Assembly: GCA_003056145.1 (NCBI GenBank)
Contig: LSNL01000002.1
Coordinates: 1-64,000, forward strand
Reading direction: 5' to 3'
Source: Parcubacteria group bacterium M10-OD1-1
GTDB taxonomy: Bacteria > Patescibacteria > Paceibacteria > Moranbacterales > UBA2206
Length of the DNA: 64,000 nucleotides
The notes under the pieces are model-generated. The model did not search any database and had not been told where the DNA came from. It saw nothing but the letters and a program-made list of their open reading frames with translations. This document shows, piece by piece, positions 59,542 to 64,000 of this stretch (positions within the stretch are counted from its first letter, which is position 1; every line of letters begins with the position of its first letter). The position numbers were made by a program, and so were the translations under genes.

Positions 59542-60147
59542 ATGGAATTAAAAGAGTATATAGCGATTATTAGAAAACAAAAATATTTATTCGGGCTAAT
59601 AACTTTGATGGTAATTTTGGGAACTTTTCTTTTTTTCTTTTGGCAACCAGTTTCTTATGATACTTCTTTAACTCTAAATGTGACAAGAATTGGAGAACAA
59701 ACAACTAAGGATTTTCGCTATGATGATTTTTATCGTTTACAAGCTGATGAAAAATTCGCTGAAACTATTGTTCAATGGCTTCAGAGTCCACGGATAATAG
59801 CTAATATTTATACTAAAGCTGGGATTAAATATCAAAATATTAGCTTGCCAACTTTAAGAAAAAGGTTCCTAGCTGAAAAAAAATCTTCACAGGTAGTAAC
59901 GGTCAATTTTTCAAGCTCTTCTTTTAAGAGAGCTAAAAGTATTTCCAAAGGCATTGAGCAAGAACTTAATCAAAAAACTCAAGCTTTAAACAAATATCAG
60001 AAAGAAAAGTCTTGGTTTACCGTAATGACCGATAAGCCAATTATTGTAAAACACAAATATAATTATAAAATTATTTTTCTAGCTTCATTTTTAATGGGAA
60101 TTTTCCTATCTTTTTGGGGAGTTTTAGTAAAACATTATTGGAGTTAA
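59542..60147 (+). CDS. Wzz-like chain-length determinant protein
   Basis: A 201-residue protein with the Wzz/Wzc layout: a short cytoplasmic start (MELKEYIAIIRKQKY), helix 1 (about 15-33), an outer region of about 140 residues (VTRIGEQTTKDFRYDDFYRL...), and helix 2 (about 176-195). It is smaller than most Wzz proteins (about 300), with a shortened outer coiled coil. It probably sets polymer length or assists export. It has no kinase domain. It lies between two GT4 genes. Confidence 0.82.
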   Translation: MELKEYIAIIRKQKYLFGLITLMVILGTFLFFFWQPVSYDTSLTLNVTRIGEQTTKDFRYDDFYRLQADEKFAETIVQWLQSPRIIANIYTKAGIKYQNISLPTLRKRFLAEKKSSQVVTVNFSSSSFKRAKSISKGIEQELNQKTQALNKYQKEKSWFTVMTDKPIIVKHKYNYKIIFLASFLMGIFLSFWGVLVKHYWS

Positions 60148-60172
60148 AATAATTTTTAGCGATATTAAAGAT

Positions 60173-61345
60173 ATGAAAATAGCCGTAGATGTTAGATGTC
60201 TAGCCGATGGCAGAAGAACAGGAGTTGAAGAATATGTCCTCAACTTACTTTCTAACTTATTTCAATTGGACAAAAAAAATCAGTATGTCCTTTTTTTAAA
60301 TTCGTGGAGAGAAGTTAACTCAGACTTCGCTTGGATTGAAAAATATCCTAATGTCTCTTTGAAAAAATTCCATTGGTCAAATAAAATTTTGAATTTATTT
60401 TTTTGGTATTTTCATTGGCCAAAAATTGATCAGTTAGTTGGAGGGGCTGAAATAGTTTTTTTGCCTAATATTATTTTTGCAAGCGTTAGTTCAAAAACTA
60501 AATTAGTGGCTACAATACATGATCTTTCTTTTGAATATTATCCAGAATATTTTTCTTTAAAAAGAAGGTGGTGGCATATTTTTGTTAATCCTAGAAAAAT
60601 TTGTCAAAGAGCGGATAAAATTATTGCTGTTTCTAATTCTACTAAGGATGATTTATTGAATTTATATAGAGTACCTTCTTCTAAAATAGAGGTTATTTAT
60701 AACGCGGGAGATAAAAAATTTAGAGTAATCAACCGCAATAATGAAAAATTAATTCAGACGAAAGAAAAATATTCTTTACCGTATAAATTTATTTTATATC
60801 TAGGAACAGTAGAGCCAAGGAAAAATATCGTTGGTATTATTAAGGCTTATAATCAATTTCAAAGCTGGGCCCAGAAAACTGAGAATGAAGAATTACAAAA
60901 AATAAGATTAGTAATTGCTGGAGCTAAGGGCTGGTTAGATGAAGAAATCTATAAGGAGATTGAAAAATCAAAATTTTCAACTAAAATAAAGATTATTGAT
61001 TTTATTCCAGATGAAAATAAAGAATATGTTTATAATCTGGCTTCTTTATTTATTTATCCTTCTTTTTTTGAGGGATTTGGTTTTCCTCCTTTAGAGGCTA
61101 TGCAATGTGGTTTACCGGTAATTGTTTCTAATAATTCATCTTTGCCTGAGATAGTAGGAAAGGCGGGTATTCTAATAGAAGCTAGCAAGCCAGATGAGAT
61201 TTATAGAGCGTTTAAAGAATTCTTTCTTAATCAAAAACTACAAGAAAAACTTAAAGAAGAGGGACTCAGGCAAGCTAAAAAATTTCAGTGGTCAGAAACA
61301 GCTAAAAAAACTTTAGCTATTTTTCAGCAATTAAAAAATAAGTAG
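60173..61345 (+). CDS. GT4-family glycosyltransferase
   Basis: A 390-residue GT4 enzyme. The acceptor half begins KIAVDVRCLADGRRTGVEEYVLNLL, a pattern shared by GT4 mannosyltransferases. The donor half has ILYLGTVEPRKNIVGIIKAY and the E-x7-E motif in YPSFFEGFGFPPLEAMQ. It is very similar in layout to the GT4 encoded at 61466, so the two may be products of an old duplication. Confidence 0.93.
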   Translation: MKIAVDVRCLADGRRTGVEEYVLNLLSNLFQLDKKNQYVLFLNSWREVNSDFAWIEKYPNVSLKKFHWSNKILNLFFWYFHWPKIDQLVGGAEIVFLPNIIFASVSSKTKLVATIHDLSFEYYPEYFSLKRRWWHIFVNPRKICQRADKIIAVSNSTKDDLLNLYRVPSSKIEVIYNAGDKKFRVINRNNEKLIQTKEKYSLPYKFILYLGTVEPRKNIVGIIKAYNQFQSWAQKTENEELQKIRLVIAGAKGWLDEEIYKEIEKSKFSTKIKIIDFIPDENKEYVYNLASLFIYPSFFEGFGFPPLEAMQCGLPVIVSNNSSLPEIVGKAGILIEASKPDEIYRAFKEFFLNQKLQEKLKEEGLRQAKKFQWSETAKKTLAIFQQLKNK

Positions 61346-61452
61346 TTAGCTAAGTGCTAAACTTTATTTATTTTGAAAGAGAGGTAGTTTTATTATTCTG
61401 TGCCGCTAATTTTCTAGTTGACGAAGCAGTTTTTTATTTGCCAAAAAAATGG

Positions 61453-61458
61453 TATAAT
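61453..61458 (+). promoter_or_regulatory. -10 box directly before the GT4 start at 61466
   Basis: TATAAT at 61453-61458 lies 7 bases before ATG 61466. A start 6-8 bases after the box would give a leaderless transcript. The -35 side is only a T-run, so the promoter would depend on the -10 box. Confidence 0.5.
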
Positions 61459-61465
61459 AAAAAGC

Positions 61466-62593
61466 ATGAGAATAGGAATAGATGCTCGTTTTTATGGTCC
61501 AATCGGCAAGGGCTTAGGGCGTTATACAGAAAAATTAATAGAAAATTTAGAAAAGATTGATCAGGAAAATCAATATTTTATTTTTCTAAAAAAAGAAAAT
61601 ATTGACGAATATCAACCAAAAAATAAGAATTTTCAAAAAGTTTTAGCTGACTACCGATGGTATACTTTAGCGGAGCAAATTAAGTTTCCATACTTGATAA
61701 AAAAATACAAAATTGAGTTAATGCATTTTCCTCATTTTAATGTACCAATTTTTTATTGGGGAAAGTTCGTAGTAACTATTCACGATTTAATTTTATTGCA
61801 CTTTCCAACTATTAGAAGTTCTACTTTGTCGCCCATTGTATATTGGTTTAAATTTTTAGCGTACAAGATAGTTATTAGCTCGGCTATTCGGAGATCTAAT
61901 AGGGTAATTACTGTTTCTCAGTTTACTAAAAATGATTTATTGGAAAAATATAAAAAAATTCCTAAAGAAAAAGTTTTAGTAACTTATGAAGCTTGTGACG
62001 AGTATCGATTATTTAATCCTCAGGAAAAGGATACTATTCTAAAACGTTATCAGATTAAGGTTCCTTATTTACTTTATGTTGGAAATGCTTATCCTCATAA
62101 AAATCCAGAAAGGTTAGTGATGGCTTTTAAAGAAATAACTCAAATTTTACCTGATTTAAAGTTAGTTTTCGTTGGTTCTAAAGATTATTTTTATCAACGA
62201 TTAGAAGACTTGGTTGTAACCGAAAAAATAAAAAATATTATTTTTGCTGGTTTTGTGCCAGATTATGATTTGGATCCTATCTTTCAAAAAGCTATTGCTT
62301 ACTTGCGTCCTTCGCTTTATGAGGGTTTTGAATTACCGCCTCTAGAAGCAATGGCAAGAGGACTTCCAGTCATTTGTTCCAGGCATACTTGTGCTCAAGA
62401 AATTTTAGAAGATAGTGTTCATTATTTTAATGGAGAGGATATTAGTGATATAATAAGGGCAATAAAAGATATCGTGGAAAAAGAAGATTTAAGGAAGAAA
62501 TTAATAGCTAAAGGTTACCAACAAGTAAAAAAATATAATTGGCAAACGATGGCAAAAAAAACTTTAAAATTATATAAAAGTATAAAAAATTGA
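61466..62593 (+). CDS. GT4-family glycosyltransferase
   Basis: A 375-residue GT4 enzyme. I chose ATG 61466 (MRIGIDARFYGPIGKGLGRY), which matches the typical GT4 N-terminus; an in-frame ATG at 61418 would add 16 residues that look unlike the family. The donor half has LLYVGNAYPHKNPERLVMAF and the E-x7-E in RPSLYEGFELPPLEAMA. The stop overlaps the start of the DUF4012 gene by one base (TGATG), so they are coupled. Confidence 0.92.
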   Translation: MRIGIDARFYGPIGKGLGRYTEKLIENLEKIDQENQYFIFLKKENIDEYQPKNKNFQKVLADYRWYTLAEQIKFPYLIKKYKIELMHFPHFNVPIFYWGKFVVTIHDLILLHFPTIRSSTLSPIVYWFKFLAYKIVISSAIRRSNRVITVSQFTKNDLLEKYKKIPKEKVLVTYEACDEYRLFNPQEKDTILKRYQIKVPYLLYVGNAYPHKNPERLVMAFKEITQILPDLKLVFVGSKDYFYQRLEDLVVTEKIKNIIFAGFVPDYDLDPIFQKAIAYLRPSLYEGFELPPLEAMARGLPVICSRHTCAQEILEDSVHYFNGEDISDIIRAIKDIVEKEDLRKKLIAKGYQQVKKYNWQTMAKKTLKLYKSIKN

Positions 62594-64000
62594 TGGGGGA
62601 AAATAAAAACTCTAGTTGTAAGAAAAAGAGAATAGTGCCACAAATGTTTGATGTGCGTCCAGTTAATGAAGCTGGTGATTTCGATATGTCCAAATTAAAG
62701 AAAATGAAACGAGTAGTTAGTTTAGTTGAAAAGAGAAAAGAGCAAAAATTAAGTGGTAAAAAACTAAAAATTGGACAAACTAGTATTTTAGACGAAGAGG
62801 TTCAGAGATTTAATAAGGTTTTAGCGAAAAGTAATCATCAGATTAAATTAGCTAGTGAAATTAAAAATGTCAAAGACATTTCTTTAGAATTTAAGGGAAC
62901 AAAAAAAAGCGAATATGATGAAAAAAATTTGATCGAAAAAACTGTTAATAAAAAGAAAACTCAGAAAAAGGTTAAGACGAAAATTAAAACTAAGAGAAAA
63001 ACAAGTATCTTTTCAGTTAGATCAAGAAAAAAGAAAAAAATAAAATCTGAAATTTCTCATAAAACTAATAGAGAGAAACTTCAACAGCCAATAAAAAGAT
63101 ATTTTTGGATTTTGGCAAAAGCATCTTTTGCTCTAATCGTTTTATTTTTAATTTCTAATTTTGTTATTAAAGGCTGGCAAATTAAAAATAGTGGAATTTT
63201 AAAAACTCAAAAGGCTTTAGCGGAAATGGATCAAGCGAAAAACAATTTAAAAAAGGGTAATTTTCAACAATCCTATCTCCAATTTAAGCAGGCTAGTGAA
63301 AAATTAAATGAAATGGCTCAAGAAATTAATGGAATGGGAAGTTTTTTGATAAAAGCTACTAAATATGTACCTTATCTCTCTAAAGTTTCTTCTGGCGAAC
63401 ATTTGGTTTTGGCCGGTAAAGATTCAGCAAAAGCTGGTTCTTTGATTTCAGAAATGCTTCAATCAATAGAGGAAATCAAAAATCAAAAAAAGAAAACTGA
63501 ATCTATTTCTTATTTAAAATTATTCCAGAATAATGAAAGTAAATTAAGGACAATTTCAGCTCTTCTAAAAGACGCAGAGAATAATTTTCAAGAAGTTAGG
63601 ATTGATGATGTTCCAGCACCTTATCAAAATAAATTTATTGATATTCAGAAAAGATTACCAGAAATCAATCAAGCCTTAACTAATTTTTTAAGTGAAGAAA
63701 AAATATTTGTAGATATTTTAGGTGGTAACGGACCAAGAAAATATTTATTTTTATTTCAAAATAATCAAGAAATGCGAGCGACAGGGGGATTTATTGGTAG
63801 CTATGGGTTGCTAGATATTTTTAATGGACGAGTGCGGAATTTTTTTATTGATGGTATTTATAATCCTGATGGGCAATTGCATACAAAAATTGTTCCGCCT
63901 GCTCCTATTCAAAAAATTAGTGCTAATTGGAGCTTACATGATAGTAACTGGTTCCCAGATTTTCCTGAGAGTGCTGAAAAAGCTATTTGGTTTTATGAAA
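62593..64000 (+). CDS. DUF4012 membrane protein, cut by window end
   Basis: Open from ATG 62593 to the window end (469 codons, no stop). A lysine-rich cytoplasmic region (1-165) is followed by one membrane helix (about 170-190), an outer coiled-coil-like segment (about 205-370) and the DUF4012 core: YLFLFQNNQEMRATGGFIGS, then WSLHDSNWFPDFPESAEKAI. It is a paralogue of the protein at 55709, which shares the FLQNNMELRPGGGFLG block. The coupled GT4 gene before it suggests a shared role in surface-glycan assembly or attachment, which is inference. The lysine-rich front is unusual and much longer than in the first copy. Confidence 0.88.
   Translation, partial: MGENKNSSCKKKRIVPQMFDVRPVNEAGDFDMSKLKKMKRVVSLVEKRKEQKLSGKKLKIGQTSILDEEVQRFNKVLAKSNHQIKLASEIKNVKDISLEFKGTKKSEYDEKNLIEKTVNKKKTQKKVKTKIKTKRKTSIFSVRSRKKKKIKSEISHKTNREKLQQPIKRYFWILAKASFALIVLFLISNFVIKGWQIKNSGILKTQKALAEMDQAKNNLKKGNFQQSYLQFKQASEKLNEMAQEINGMGSFLIKATKYVPYLSKVSSGEHLVLAGKDSAKAGSLISEMLQSIEEIKNQKKKTESISYLKLFQNNESKLRTISALLKDAENNFQEVRIDDVPAPYQNKFIDIQKRLPEINQALTNFLSEEKIFVDILGGNGPRKYLFLFQNNQEMRATGGFIGSYGLLDIFNGRVRNFFIDGIYNPDGQLHTKIVPPAPIQKISANWSLHDSNWFPDFPESAEKAIWFYE

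Noticed and set aside
1..64000. Alternative genetic code (TGA as glycine, known in Gracilibacteria and SR1)
   Set aside because: Well-supported genes such as the acetate-CoA ligase (stop 30108-30110) end in TGA, and no conserved protein continues through one.
1..64000. tRNA, rRNA, CRISPR or transposon in the gaps
   Set aside because: No GGTTCRANYCC-type T loop with matching arms, no array of equal repeats and no transposase-like reading frame was seen in any gap; a covariance-model scan would be decisive.

Overview
This is an AT-rich window that reads with the standard bacterial code, since TGA is used as a stop throughout. The gene content suggests a member of the Candidate Phyla Radiation (Patescibacteria), most like the Parcubacteria group. 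The clues are a one-chain ADP-forming acetyl-CoA synthetase beside the lower glycolytic genes, a short aspartyl-tRNA synthetase without the bacterial insertion domain, a DUF5671 membrane protein, two DUF4012 proteins, a long surface-glycan cluster, and very few biosynthetic genes. This placement is inference; the window has no rRNA or other marker that fixes it. I found no tRNA, rRNA, CRISPR array, transposase or phage gene.

Layout. 1-7141 is accessory: a TrmB-type regulator with a duplicated 5' end, a receiver-like protein, a GC-rich dapB on the minus strand, an endonuclease/phosphatase-family protein, a membrane-anchored serpin and an unidentified Rossmann-like protein. 7280-17417 is mostly core: histidine kinase, ispH, a double receiver, aspS, an MFS permease, then scpA-scpB-dacA-mraY (chromosome condensation and peptidoglycan). 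17550-22795 is mixed: a small orphan gene, DUF5671 protein, serine hydrolase, an AbrB-like regulator with a large palindrome, a minus-strand pyrE-pyrF pair and a secreted nuclease. 22905-30110 is an energy block: pgk, eno, gpmI, a PfkB kinase and acd, covering 1,3-bisphosphoglycerate to phosphoenolpyruvate plus acetyl-CoA to acetate with ATP formation.

30258-46836 is a surface-polymer and accessory region. It holds a processive GT2 synthase followed by a GH18 chitinase, a second GT2 synthase with a GT-C-like protein, a polyprenyl-phosphate-type GT2, a methyltransferase and a LAB_N protein, then a GHKL ATPase/STAS-like pair, gene remnants, and a second GT-C-like protein with a secreted hydrolase. 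46945-64000 is a cell-envelope glycan locus: rmlD, glyA, rmlA, galU, five GT4-type glycosyltransferases, a Wzz-like protein, a minus-strand membrane trio and two DUF4012 proteins, the last cut by the window end.

Two patterns cross the whole window. First, most genes start just after an A/T-only leader with no Shine-Dalgarno sequence, but seven scattered genes (1390, dapB, 5909, 17550, pyrE, pyrF, 30258) have strong ones, and their transcription units mostly have their own promoter and end in a hairpin. They look like self-contained cassettes set among core operons. Second, several promoters match the sigma-70 consensus closely with 17-base spacers, which corrects two gene starts (55538 and 61466) and exposes a candidate small RNA at about 40452-40654.
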